Source of the DNA: Candidatus Psychracetigena formicireducens
GTDB taxonomy: Bacteria > Coprothermobacterota > HKB111
Direction: 5' to 3'
Assembly (NCBI GenBank): GCA_018725175.1
Contig: QLTX01000004.1
Span: 1 to 35,128, forward strand
DNA length: 35,128 nt
Of the stretch, positions 26,672-34,464 are shown piece after piece (position 1 is the first letter of the stretch; the number at the start of each line of letters is the position of its first letter). The notes under the pieces were generated by a model. That model worked only from the letters and a program-made list of their open reading frames with translations, was not told the DNA's origin and searched no databases. A program made the position numbers and the translations under genes.

Positions 26672-27228
26672 TGCACTTCCATTATTTCTTTTTCTTTAGC
26701 CTTGATCAATTCATCAACCATTATTATGAATTTATCGGTTGTTTTTTGTATCTTCTCCTGAATTTTATGCATAGTGTCTTCTGATATAAGGTCGTCGTTT
26801 TCAGCTCTTTTAATATGTTCGTTCTGTTCTCTTCTGATTGAACGAATAACCACCTTGCACTCTTCTCCGTGTTTATGCATATTTTTTACTAATTCTTTAC
26901 GCCGATCTTCGGAAAGTGGAGGAAATACCAGGCGTATGTTAGTACCATCATTGGAAGGAGTTATCCCCAGATCAGATTTAAAGATTGCTTTTTCAACATC
27001 TTTAAGTATATTTTTATCCCAGGGTTGGATTAATAAAGTTCGGGCATCAGGAATAGTTACCTGACATACCTGGGTTATAGGAGTAGGAGTATCATAGTAG
27101 ATAATTGAAATTTTTTCTAAAATACGAGAATTAACACGCCCTGTTCTAATGAGAGAGAAGTCTTCTTTTAATTTAGCAATTGCTTTATTCATAAGCTTTT
27201 CGGTTTGGTCAAGAGTTTCTTTCTCCAC
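26668..27228 (-). CDS. frr: Ribosome recycling factor
   Basis: Splits post-termination ribosomes with EF-G. 186 residues from the GTG at 27228, close to the usual 185. Family marks: S-L-I-R-T-G-R-V-N near 30, P-T-P-I-T-Q-V, R-R-E-Q-N-E and D-E-L-I-K-A-K-E-K-E-I-M-E at the end. GAGGTG lies six bases before this GTG. Upstream GTG/ATG codons at 27237 and 27234 are in frame but would overlap that ribosome site, so I reject them. Confidence 0.95.
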   Translation of the reverse strand: MEKETLDQTEKLMNKAIAKLKEDFSLIRTGRVNSRILEKISIIYYDTPTPITQVCQVTIPDARTLLIQPWDKNILKDVEKAIFKSDLGITPSNDGTNIRLVFPPLSEDRRKELVKNMHKHGEECKVVIRSIRREQNEHIKRAENDDLISEDTMHKIQEKIQKTTDKFIIMVDELIKAKEKEIMEVH

Positions 27229-27242
27229 AAACATCACCTCGT

Positions 27243-27971
27243 TTATTTTATGCTGGTACCTATTTTTTCTCCTAACACTACTTTAATAATATTTCCCGGA
27301 TCATCACCATTAAAAACAATCATCTTCATTTTATGTTCTCGAGATAAGGAAACTGCAGTGGAGTCCATAGCCCCTAACATTTTCATCAAGACATCGTTGT
27401 AAGAAATTTCATCATATTTTATGGCCAAGGTTTCTTTATTAGGGTCAACATCATAAATTCCATCAACCTTATTTTTAGCCATTAGCAAAGCTTCTGCTCC
27501 AATTTCTACAGCCCTTAAAGCAGCAGCGGTATCGGTGGTAAAAAAGGGATTACCTGTTCCAGCGGCAAAAATAACTACCCTTCCCTTTTCCAGGTGCCTT
27601 ATCGCTCTTCGTAAAATGAAAGGTTCTGCCACCTCACGCATTTCTATAGCCGATAAAACTCTGGTTTGAATCCCCTTGCTTTCAAGGACTCCTTGAAAAG
27701 CAAGAGCATTGATTACCGTTGCCAGCATCCCCATGTAATCGGAAACAGATCTGTTAATACCCATAACATTGCCTTCCAGACCTCGCCATAGGTTACCACC
27801 CCCTACGATTACCCCTACTTGTACTCCCATCAACACAATTTCCTTCACTGCATCCGCAACAGCAACTACTGTTTCAAAATGGATACCCTGCATTCCAGGT
27901 CCAGAAAAAGCTCCACCACTTAGTTTAAGAGCTATCCTTTTATAAAGTGGCTTCCTGGAAGAACTTGACAT
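27243..27971 (-). CDS. pyrH: UMP kinase PyrH
   Basis: Hexameric amino-acid-kinase-fold enzyme that phosphorylates UMP to UDP. 242 residues with K-L-S-G-G-A-F, V-G-V-I-V-G-G-G-N-L-W-R-G, A-A-G-T-G-N-P-F-F-T-T-D-T-A-A-A-L-R and a V-D-G-I-Y-D-V-D-P segment. It sits in the standard rpsB-tsf-pyrH-frr order, following tsf by two bases. Confidence 0.96.
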   Translation of the reverse strand: MSSSSRKPLYKRIALKLSGGAFSGPGMQGIHFETVVAVADAVKEIVLMGVQVGVIVGGGNLWRGLEGNVMGINRSVSDYMGMLATVINALAFQGVLESKGIQTRVLSAIEMREVAEPFILRRAIRHLEKGRVVIFAAGTGNPFFTTDTAAALRAVEIGAEALLMAKNKVDGIYDVDPNKETLAIKYDEISYNDVLMKMLGAMDSTAVSLSREHKMKMIVFNGDDPGNIIKVVLGEKIGTSIK

Positions 27972-27973
27972 TA

Positions 27974-28570
27974 TTAATCCTCGTTAACCTTCATACGAAT
28001 GAATTTTCTTATAGTTACATTCTCACCGGTTTTAGTAATAACATCCTTTATTAAATCCAGCACTTTTTTTGTACTATCTTTAACATAGGGTTGCTCTAAA
28101 AGACAGATATTTTTAAAATAATCTTCCAGTTTTCCTAAAGCAATTTTTTCAATCACCTGAGCTGGTTTACCGCTTGCACGAGCCTGAGTTTCAAATATTT
28201 CTTTTTCTTTTTTAACTTCTTCAACCGGAACATCATCCCTGGAAATATAAACAGGGTTCATGGCAGTAATCTGCAAAGATATTTCTTTAGCTAAACTCCT
28301 GAACTCATCAGTACGAGCTACAAAGTCTGTCTCGCAATTCAATTCTAACATAACCCCTACTTGCTTATCATGATGAATATAAGCTTCAATAATACCCGAT
28401 TTGGTTTCTCTGGCCATTTTTTTTAGCGCTTGTGTAAGACCTTTCTGTTTTAGCAATTCACAAGCTTTATCAAGATTTCCTTCTGTCTCAATTAAAGCTT
28501 TTTTACAATCTAAAAAACCTGCTCCAGTAATGTCTCTTAATTGTTTTACCATCTCTGCATCCAGACTCAT
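27974..28570 (-). CDS. tsf: Elongation factor Ts (short form)
   Basis: Nucleotide exchange factor for EF-Tu. Conserved N-terminal helix [11 protein letters not shown] and D-C-K-K-A-L, then the core signature [11 protein letters not shown]. At 198 residues it is the short form with a reduced core, as in Thermus and many Firmicutes, compared with about 283 in E. coli. The ATG overlaps the rpsB stop (ATGA). Confidence 0.96.
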   Translation of the reverse strand: MSLDAEMVKQLRDITGAGFLDCKKALIETEGNLDKACELLKQKGLTQALKKMARETKSGIIEAYIHHDKQVGVMLELNCETDFVARTDEFRSLAKEISLQITAMNPVYISRDDVPVEEVKKEKEIFETQARASGKPAQVIEKIALGKLEDYFKNICLLEQPYVKDSTKKVLDLIKDVITKTGENVTIRKFIRMKVNED

Positions 28571-29376
28571 AACGAGTAATCCTCCTTTAAAAATGTTAGT
28601 TCTTCTTCTTCACCATAAAAGGAGGCGTCTTTCAAAATCGTAATTTCTTCCAAGGATTCTTCATCTACTACACCTTCGGTTGATTCCAACTGAACGCCTT
28701 GCCTTCCTTCAATAACCGCGTCAGCTATGAGTCCTAAAACCAGTCTGATTGCCCTGATAGCATCATCATTGCCCGGTATGGGAAAATCTATACCATCAGG
28801 ATCACAATTGGTATCTACCAAAGCAATAACAGGAATTCCCAATTTTTTGGCTTCTTTTATTGCATTCTCTTCCTTTTTAACATCAATTACTACTAAAACC
28901 TGAGGAACTTCAATCATAGAGACGATACCGTTAAGATTTTTTTCTAACTTGTCAAGCTCTTTAAGAGATGTCTGGCGATCTTTAACATGAAGTTTAACAA
29001 TCTCTCCATTACTAACCATTTCTCTTAGAGATTTCAACCTGTTTATCCTTAGTTTGATGGTTGAAAAATTTGTCAGGAGTCCACCCAGCCACCTTTCGTT
29101 CACAAAAAGCATTCCGCATCTTTTAGCTTCATCAACTATAGACCCTTGCGCTTGCCTTTTAGTACCAACGAAAAGAACATTTCCGCCCTGGGCTGAAACC
29201 GATTTGACAAATGCATAAGCCTCTTCTATTTTTTTTCGGGTGATCTGCAGATCTACAATATGAATACCGTTTCTTTCTAAAAAAATAAACCTTTTCATTT
29301 TAGGGTTCCATCTCCTGGTCTGATGCCCGAAATGAACCCCAGCTTCTAATAACTGTTTAAGTGTAACAACTTGCAA
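28567..29376 (-). CDS. rpsB: 30S ribosomal protein S2
   Basis: Small-subunit protein S2, 269 residues from a TTG at 29376. This start gives [15 protein letters not shown], exactly how the family begins, and has AGGAGGT six bases upstream. The frame continues open for 42 more codons to 29502, but that stretch runs through the promoter and leader. An in-frame ATG at 29412 is a weaker alternative. Internal marks: [25 protein letters not shown]. The C-terminus carries an acidic tail of about 40 residues. Confidence 0.96.
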   Translation of the reverse strand: MQVVTLKQLLEAGVHFGHQTRRWNPKMKRFIFLERNGIHIVDLQITRKKIEEAYAFVKSVSAQGGNVLFVGTKRQAQGSIVDEAKRCGMLFVNERWLGGLLTNFSTIKLRINRLKSLREMVSNGEIVKLHVKDRQTSLKELDKLEKNLNGIVSMIEVPQVLVVIDVKKEENAIKEAKKLGIPVIALVDTNCDPDGIDFPIPGNDDAIRAIRLVLGLIADAVIEGRQGVQLESTEGVVDEESLEEITILKDASFYGEEEELTFLKEDYSL

Positions 29377-29417
29377 AAAAACACCTCCTGGTTTTTCCTC
29401 CACTTTTTTCATCTTCT

Positions 29418-29450
29418 CCTGTCGCAGAATAAAATACCTGACCTGACAGG
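29418..29450 (-). promoter_or_regulatory. Hairpin in the rpsB leader
   Basis: CCTGTC (29418-29423) pairs with GACAGG (29445-29450) in the roughly 110-nt leader between the rpsB promoter and its TTG start. S2 controls its own mRNA in E. coli, and S2 leader motifs exist elsewhere, so autoregulation is conceivable. The stem is only six pairs; support is weak. Confidence 0.3.
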
Positions 29451-29490
29451 AAAATCTAAAAGTGTGCGGTTTTAAAAAATTTATCTTATT

Positions 29491-29519
29491 AGTATACCAC
29501 AAATAATTTGAATTCTGAA
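29491..29519 (-). promoter_or_regulatory. Promoter for the rpsB array
   Basis: On the minus strand an extended -10 TGGTATACT (29499-29491) is preceded at 17-bp spacing by TTCAGA (29519-29514; four of six matches to TTGACA). It lies right after the rpmA terminator and about 115 bp before the rpsB start. It is the last clear sigma-70-type promoter I see before the long downstream run of overlapping genes. Confidence 0.6.
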
Positions 29520-29599
29520 AAAAAAGAACCTGCCCGGATCTTTTATTTTGAGAAGGAGGGGGTGAGAGAGGAGGTGGTATAGGGGAAGACCCGGGCAGG
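29518..29599 (-). terminator. Long-loop terminator after rpmA
   Basis: On the minus strand CCTGCCCGGGTC (29599-29588) pairs with GATCCGGGCAGG (29540-29529), 12 pairs with one G-U, and is followed after two bases by a U-rich tract (TTCTTTTTTTT, to 29518). The 47-nt loop is unusually long, almost free of G and rich in C and U, and contains CACCTCCT, the complement of a ribosome binding site. It separates the rplU-prp-rpmA unit from rpsB. Confidence 0.75.
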
Positions 29600-29606
29600 G
29601 TTATAT

Positions 29607-29897
29607 CTAATTAATATTATTATTCGGAATAATTCTTACCCTTACTTTTCCCTGAGTAAATTTTTCAAATTCCACGATTCCATCTTGCAGCGCGAAAAGA
29701 GTATAATCTTTACCTAAACCAACATATTCTCCAGCAAAGATATTTGTACCTCTTTGTTTTACAATGATAGAACCAGCTTTTACTGATTGCCCAGCATATC
29801 TTTTTACTCCAAGAAACTTAGGTTGAGAATCCCTTCCATTAGAAGAGCTTCCACCTGCTTTTTTCTTGGCAAATAACTGTAAATTCCATCTTTTCAT
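29607..29897 (-). CDS. rpmA: 50S ribosomal protein L27 with cleavable N-terminus
   Basis: Large-subunit protein near the peptidyl-transferase centre, 96 residues. The precursor begins with N-L-Q-L-F-A before [14 protein letters not shown]. This matches the Firmicutes-type extension that Prp cuts after the phenylalanine (about residue 9) to expose the mature N-terminus. The protease gene lies six bases upstream. obgE, often next, is absent; a terminator follows instead. Confidence 0.96.
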   Translation of the reverse strand: MKRWNLQLFAKKKAGGSSSNGRDSQPKFLGVKRYAGQSVKAGSIIVKQRGTNIFAGEYVGLGKDYTLFALQDGIVEFEKFTQGKVRVRIIPNNNIN

Positions 29898-29903
29898 TTT
29901 TAA

Positions 29904-30221
29904 TTATCCTCTTACTTCTACTAACTTAACACATTTATACTCTTTAGCTATATTTTTTACGCTTAAACTAAAAACAGCAAGCGCAAACTGAACTTCTCTT
30001 TTTTTCTCCTCCCCTACAGCAGGAAGAATTACTATAAACTTACCACTTTTTATTATACCACAAACCGGTAAATTTAATACCTTTTTTAGACCAAAATATA
30101 GGGATTGAACCAGAGTTGAAATGGAACCACAAACAATCTTCTCCTGAAGATGATTTCCGCAGTGACCGGTTACTTTAATCCAAGCAGGATTGGATTTTAA
30201 ATTTATTTCAACTCGTACCAT
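29904..30221 (-). CDS. prp: Ribosomal-processing cysteine protease Prp
   Basis: Removes the N-terminal extension of L27. 105 residues with the catalytic histidine in T-G-H-C-G-N and cysteine in V-C-G-S-I-S-T-L-V-Q-S-L, the spacing seen in the Prp family. Encoded between L21 and its substrate L27, two bases after rplU, as in Firmicutes. Confidence 0.93.
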   Translation of the reverse strand: MVRVEINLKSNPAWIKVTGHCGNHLQEKIVCGSISTLVQSLYFGLKKVLNLPVCGIIKSGKFIVILPAVGEEKKREVQFALAVFSLSVKNIAKEYKCVKLVEVRG

Positions 30222-30223
30222 TT

Positions 30224-30538
30224 TTAAGCCTGGATTGACTCAACCTTTACCAGTATGTAAGGGTCCCTATAGCCGACTTTCTTGTGGTAATCCCTTTTAC
30301 TTTTATATTTAAAAACTATTATTTTTCTATCCCTACCTTGTTTAAGCAGTTTAAGAGAAACTGAGGCTCCTTCTAAATAGGGTTTTCCTATTAATAGTTC
30401 TCCATCGCGATTAACCAGAATAACCTTATTCCATTGATAAACATCCTGTTCGGAAAAAACGGTAGAAAAAGGTAGTTTGTATACCTTATTTGGTTCCAGT
30501 TTAATCTGGCGACCTCTGATATCAATTATTGCGTACAT
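30224..30538 (-). CDS. rplU: 50S ribosomal protein L21
   Basis: 104 residues; begins M-Y-A-I-I-D-I-R-G-R-Q-I and ends with the conserved lysine-rich F-K-Y-K-S-K-R-D-Y-H-K-K-V-G-Y-R. A GGAGG site precedes the ATG. First gene of rplU-prp-rpmA, behind a leader with its own promoter and hairpin. Confidence 0.96.
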   Translation of the reverse strand: MYAIIDIRGRQIKLEPNKVYKLPFSTVFSEQDVYQWNKVILVNRDGELLIGKPYLEGASVSLKLLKQGRDRKIIVFKYKSKRDYHKKVGYRDPYILVKVESIQA

Positions 30539-30592
30539 ATATTATCCTCCATAATGCTTTAATATTCAGTAAATTCACGAAATAAACACGAG

Positions 30593-30626
30593 TATCATTT
30601 TATCACAAATATCAGATAAAATGATA
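30593..30626 (-). promoter_or_regulatory. Perfect 12-bp hairpin in the rplU leader
   Basis: TATCATTTTATC (30593-30604) and GATAAAATGATA (30615-30626) are perfect complements around a 10-nt loop. No U-run follows on either strand, so it is not a standard terminator. It lies just downstream of the predicted rplU promoter and about 55 bp before the start codon, where L21 leader elements occur in Firmicutes. It may be such a leader or a DNA operator. Confidence 0.5.
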
Positions 30627-30639
30627 ATAATCGCTATAA

Positions 30640-30671
30640 TTTATACAAATATTCTCTGGTGTTTATGTCAA
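30640..30671 (-). promoter_or_regulatory. Promoter for rplU-prp-rpmA
   Basis: A perfect minus-strand -35 TTGACA (30671-30666) is followed by two -10 candidates: TGTATA (30647-30642, spacing 18) and TATAAA (30645-30640, spacing 20). Neither is ideal, but the AT-rich stretch and the perfect -35 make a promoter likely. Transcription would start near 30633, just before the leader hairpin. Confidence 0.55.
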
Positions 30672-30699
30672 AAAAGCGTTATTTTATATAGACTATTTC

Positions 30700-30728
30700 T
30701 TTACTTAAGCCCTAAAGTACTTAGTAAA
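30700..30728 (-). terminator. Weak hairpin right after the SH3-protein gene
   Basis: On the minus strand TTTACTAAG (30728-30720) pairs with CTTAAGTAAA (30709-30700), nine pairs with one bulged base, starting one base after the stop codon. The stem is A/U-rich and no U-tract follows directly, so termination is likely partial at best. Confidence 0.3.
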
Positions 30729-31247
30729 TTAAGGTCTATCTGATAAGAACTGTTTATTAGCATACCCTTCATGGACTTTGCCTTCCCTGTCCGTAAAGCG
30801 CACTTTGGACCACTCCAACCCTTCCTCCAGGATGATTACTTTAGAGCCTCTAGGCATCACAACAATCTTTTCAAATGTGCTACCCGCACCCCTCCGTAAA
30901 TTTAGGTTTACCGTGGTGTATCTCTCAATGGCAGTTGGAGTAGTCGGGGTAGTCGGGGTAGTCGGAGTAGTGGGTGTGGTAGTTGAAGGAACAAGTTTCC
31001 AGAGTTCTGTAACAGAATTATCCAGTGAATCAACTTTTTCTTTATAACTTGCAAATTCCTCCCTTAAACTGTTCAAAACCTCTGCGCTACGCCTTGCTTC
31101 CAATAAATTAACTACTGTTACTATAAAAACGATGGGTATAGCAACCACCACTAACCAGATCCACCAGGGTATAGGCTTTTTATTATGTTGACGAAAATAT
31201 TCTTCGTCATCATAATTTTCGTCGTCTAAGGTCTTTCCCATATTCAT
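30729..31247 (-). CDS. Membrane-anchored bacterial SH3-domain protein
   Basis: 172 residues: an acidic cytoplasmic N-terminus, one membrane helix (about 28-48), a coiled-coil stretch (about 50-85), a Thr-Thr-Pro repeat linker (about 88-103) and a C-terminal bacterial SH3 domain (N-L-R-R-G-A-G-S-T-F to G-Y-A-N-K). The SH3 domain would lie outside the membrane, where such domains bind cell-wall peptides or glycans. No enzymatic domain. The ATG has AGGAGGG four bases upstream. It follows the aminotransferase by 16 bp. Function unknown. Confidence 0.85.
   Translation of the reverse strand: MNMGKTLDDENYDDEEYFRQHNKKPIPWWIWLVVVAIPIVFIVTVVNLLEARRSAEVLNSLREEFASYKEKVDSLDNSVTELWKLVPSTTTPTTPTTPTTPTTPTAIERYTTVNLNLRRGAGSTFEKIVVMPRGSKVIILEEGLEWSKVRFTDREGKVHEGYANKQFLSDRP
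30936..30980. repeat. Five 9-bp repeats encoding the Thr-Thr-Pro linker
   Basis: Five consecutive 9-bp units (plus-strand forms TGGAGTAGT, CGGGGTAGT twice, CGGAGTAGT and GGGTGTGGT) encode Thr-Thr-Pro repeats in the SH3 protein. Two units are identical and the others differ by one to three bases. Gain or loss of a unit keeps the frame and would only change linker length. Confidence 0.85.
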
Positions 31248-31263
31248 TAATCCCTCCTATTTT

Positions 31264-32619
31264 CTAACCTAAAAAATCTTTTTCTGCTAAACCGATTGAC
31301 TCATCCAGGATATCAATAATTCTATTTATCTGTTCTCTGGATACCACCAAAGGGGGAGCAACATAAGTTTTGTCAACTGAAGCTCTACATAAATAGAGGC
31401 CTCTATCCCAGGCTAATTGCTCCACTTTAAAAGCAAACCTCACATTACCGGGAATTTTTTTTCTGGTCTCTTTATCCGCAACATATTCAATGGCAGTTAA
31501 TAAACCCATGCCCCGAATGTCGCCAACCGTACGATACCTCCTGAGGGTTTGTAAACCCTGAATTAAATAACTTCCCATTTCCATAGATTTTTGAGCCAGA
31601 GCCTCAGATTGAATAACCTCAATATTTTTAAGGGTAGCAGTGGTTGAAAGCGTGTGACCTCCAAAAGTTAACCCATGAATAAACATATAGTCGTCAAAAG
31701 CCTGTCCAAGCTCTTCTTTTGCCAGAACCGCTCCCAGAGGAGCATAGCCAGAAGTGAGTCCCTTAGCTAAGACCATCATATCAGGGTGTATATTGAATAT
31801 TTCTGAAGCAAACATAGCGCCAATTCTTCCAAATGCACACACTACTTCGTCAATAATCAATAAAACCCCATATTGTCGGGTAATTTCTTGGACCCTGCGA
31901 AAATAGCCTTCAGGGGGGGTAATTGCTCCCAACGCATTCATCACAGGTTCTAAAATAACTGCTGCTACAGTTTTGGGTCCCTCCCATTCAATCGCCTGAG
32001 CAATTGCTTCAGCGCATTCAAGGTTACAGGAGCCGGGTTCTTTATTAAACTCGCAGCGATAACAATAAGGTGCTGATACATGGTGAAAGCCAGGTACTAA
32101 TGGCTCGAAAGGTTGGCGGTAAACCCTTATTCCAGTTGCACTGAGAGCCCCTAAAGTTACACCATGGTAAGCTTCCTTTCTGGAAATTACTTTATACCTT
32201 CCGCCTTGCCCTTTTACCTGGAAATACTGGCGACTCATTTTGATAGCTGTTTCTACTGCTTCAGAACCCCCACTTACAAAAAATACCCTGTTTAACCCTG
32301 CAGGAGCAATTTCTTTAAGCTTGGAAGCTGCTAATACTGCTGGAGCGTTGGAATAACCACCAAAGAGAGAGGCATAACCGATTAAATCCATTTGCTCTTT
32401 CATAGCCTCAATAATCTCTCTTCTATTGTGCCCAGCATTTACTACCCATAACATAGAAAGACCATCAATATACTCTTTACCTTCAAGATCTCTGATTACG
32501 GCTCCGTTACCGGAAACTATCACCTTAGACCCCTTCTCTACTACTTCTTTCATAGAAGAGTAATGATGCCAGAGAGTAGGCTTTAAGGATTCTTTCTTTA
32601 TATTGTTATATTCTGACAT
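31264..32619 (-). CDS. Class III PLP aminotransferase (omega-amino-acid type)
   Basis: 451-residue fold-type I transaminase. Visible are F-V-S-G-G-S-E-A-V-E-T-A-I (cofactor phosphate), Y-H-G-V-T near residue 152, L-I-I-D-E-V-V-C-A-F-G-R (pyridine aspartate) and the PLP lysine in L-A-K-G-L-T-S-G-Y. A cysteine-rich insert (C-Y-R-C-E-F and C-N-L-E-C-A) resembles taurine-, beta-alanine- and putrescine-pyruvate transaminases. Substrate cannot be fixed. It follows panB by 19 bp, so production of beta-alanine for pantothenate is one possibility. AGGAGG precedes the ATG. Confidence 0.88.
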   Translation of the reverse strand: MSEYNNIKKESLKPTLWHHYSSMKEVVEKGSKVIVSGNGAVIRDLEGKEYIDGLSMLWVVNAGHNRREIIEAMKEQMDLIGYASLFGGYSNAPAVLAASKLKEIAPAGLNRVFFVSGGSEAVETAIKMSRQYFQVKGQGGRYKVISRKEAYHGVTLGALSATGIRVYRQPFEPLVPGFHHVSAPYCYRCEFNKEPGSCNLECAEAIAQAIEWEGPKTVAAVILEPVMNALGAITPPEGYFRRVQEITRQYGVLLIIDEVVCAFGRIGAMFASEIFNIHPDMMVLAKGLTSGYAPLGAVLAKEELGQAFDDYMFIHGLTFGGHTLSTTATLKNIEVIQSEALAQKSMEMGSYLIQGLQTLRRYRTVGDIRGMGLLTAIEYVADKETRKKIPGNVRFAFKVEQLAWDRGLYLCRASVDKTYVAPPLVVSREQINRIIDILDESIGLAEKDFLG

Positions 32620-32638
32620 TTTGCCTCCTGAAATTAAA

Positions 32639-33484
32639 CTAAAGCTTTTCCCGTAATATTTTCAATTCACCTTCAGATATATTATAGGTGTGTTCTCTGG
32701 CAGGAAATACACCTATTTCCACTTCATTTTTATAAGTTTTAAGAGCATTGACAATTATTTCTGAAAGATTAGCATATTTTTTTACGAATTTTGGAGTGAA
32801 AAGTTCAAAAATCCCCAGCAGGTCATTAAGGATAAGAAGTTGTCCATCACAATGTTTACCTGCACCAATTCCAATAATAGGTATGCTGGCTTTCTCAGTG
32901 ATAATCTGACCAACATCTTCGGGGATAGCTTCCAATAAAATAGAGAAAGCACCGGCATCTTCCAAAGCTTTAGCATCATCAATAAGCACTTTAGCTGCAT
33001 CAGCAGTTTTTCCTTGAGCAACAAATCCACCAAGTTGGGTCATTGATTGAGGAGTAAGTCCAATATGCCCCATAACTGGTATTCCAGATTTAACGATTGC
33101 TTCTACAATATGAGCCACCCTTGCTCCACCTTCAAGTTTTATGGCATCAGCTCCTCCTTCTTTGATAAACCTCCCAGCGTTCCAGATAGCATCTTCAACA
33201 CTTTTATGGTAAGCCATAAAAGGCATATCCCCAATAAGCAAAGGAGATTTCGCCCCACGGCTTACTGCTTTGGTATGGTGTATCATTTCCTCCATGGTTA
33301 CCGGCAAGGTATTTTTATAACCTAATACTACCATTCCCAACGAATCACCAACTAAAACCATGTCAATACCTGCTTCTTCCATAAAACAACCCATAGGGAA
33401 ATCATAGCAGGTTAGCATAACTATTTTTTTCCTTTCCTGTTTCTTTTTTAAAAGTTCTGGTAGTGATACCTTTTTTCTATCCAT
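32639..33484 (-). CDS. panB: 3-methyl-2-oxobutanoate hydroxymethyltransferase PanB
   Basis: First committed step of pantothenate synthesis: adds a hydroxymethyl group from methylene-tetrahydrofolate to ketoisovalerate. 281 residues with M-L-T-C-Y-D, V-G-D-S-L-G-M-V, G-D-M-P-F-M-A-Y, G-H-I-G-L-T-P-Q-S and I-G-I-G-A-G. AGGAGG precedes the ATG. panC and panD are not in this window. It lies 12 bp after the U32-like gene. Confidence 0.96.
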   Translation of the reverse strand: MDRKKVSLPELLKKKQERKKIVMLTCYDFPMGCFMEEAGIDMVLVGDSLGMVVLGYKNTLPVTMEEMIHHTKAVSRGAKSPLLIGDMPFMAYHKSVEDAIWNAGRFIKEGGADAIKLEGGARVAHIVEAIVKSGIPVMGHIGLTPQSMTQLGGFVAQGKTADAAKVLIDDAKALEDAGAFSILLEAIPEDVGQIITEKASIPIIGIGAGKHCDGQLLILNDLLGIFELFTPKFVKKYANLSEIIVNALKTYKNEVEIGVFPAREHTYNISEGELKILREKL

Positions 33485-33496
33485 TAAATCCTCCTA

Positions 33497-34429
33497 TTAT
33501 GGTTTGGGAATAGATAAGTCGGTAGGACCCTGAGCAGAAAGCTTCAAGTTAGGATTCACCCTTTGTACTAATTCATGAATAATTTTAGCCTGTTTCACTT
33601 TCTCTCGTGCTAAAAAGGCTAAAGAATCTGGTCCCACCCATGGTTTATATAATGCTCCCATCCCTGGTCCTGGTTCTATTTTAAAATAGCACGGGGAACA
33701 TACCCGAGCAAGCTCAGCCCCTTCCCAGAAACGATTAAACCCTCCCATTGAGTCAAATAAGTACACATGGAGATCCATAGGTAATTTAACAGCTTTTCTT
33801 ATTGATCCCAATAGAGGAAGTGTCATGTCGGCTACTGGATTAAAGGTATTAGCTCCAAGCATTTCCAATACTTTTGCTCCAGCAGCATTGGCGTGTCCAG
33901 CAAAAATAGATACCTTAAAGGTTGTATCTGAGGGAATATCTCCGTTTATTTTCATGTTATTTAACAAGTTTAATAAACCTTCATCCCAGACGAGAAAACC
34001 TCTAAAACCTGCTTCTATGCAACGGAAAATGTCCGAAATAATATAACGAAGGTTATCGGACCCCCTTATTCTTAAACCTGACACAGCCCCTTCAGGGGTA
34101 GAAATCTGTTTTCCTAAATCCCAAAAAGGTCGAGGACCTGGTGTAACAATCGCTTCAATCCTGGAATCATGAGCGATTCTGGCAAAATCTTTTAATTCTT
34201 CCATAGAAAGTAAAGTAGCTCCCATAACCGTAGCAATTATCCGATGGATGGGTATCTTTCTTTTGTTCATTTCATCCACCATCGCTTCCAGAGTAGATGG
34301 TCGTTCTATGCCTGATAGTTCCATACGGTAATGAGCGCCATCAGGAAAAGTGTAGGGAGAATCAGCAAGTTCATAAGCATCTCTTCCAGGAATACCATAT
34401 TTTTCCATTAACTTCATTACATAATCCAT
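33497..34429 (-). CDS. U32-peptidase-like protein of unknown function
   Basis: 310 residues, soluble, looks like a TIM-barrel protein. Segments such as G-S-D-N-L-R-Y-I-I-S-D-I, G-F-R-G-F-L-V-W-D-E-G-L-L and V-S-I-F-A-G-H-A-N-A-A-G resemble the repeating strands of U32-family proteins, but I do not see a diagnostic active site. Homologues of this shape occur in clostridia beside biosynthetic genes; function unknown. It starts at ATG with AAGGAGG upstream and its own promoter, and probably heads the unit with panB, the aminotransferase and the SH3 protein. Confidence 0.65.
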   Translation of the reverse strand: MDYVMKLMEKYGIPGRDAYELADSPYTFPDGAHYRMELSGIERPSTLEAMVDEMNKRKIPIHRIIATVMGATLLSMEELKDFARIAHDSRIEAIVTPGPRPFWDLGKQISTPEGAVSGLRIRGSDNLRYIISDIFRCIEAGFRGFLVWDEGLLNLLNNMKINGDIPSDTTFKVSIFAGHANAAGAKVLEMLGANTFNPVADMTLPLLGSIRKAVKLPMDLHVYLFDSMGGFNRFWEGAELARVCSPCYFKIEPGPGMGALYKPWVGPDSLAFLAREKVKQAKIIHELVQRVNPNLKLSAQGPTDLSIPKP

Positions 34430-34464
34430 AAAAATTCCTCCTTAAGGATATTAATTCCAAATAA

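Noticed and set aside
29377-29502. Forty-two extra codons at the start of S2
   Set aside because: They cross the rpsB promoter and leader, and S2 proteins begin at the TTG-encoded residue with the strong ribosome site.
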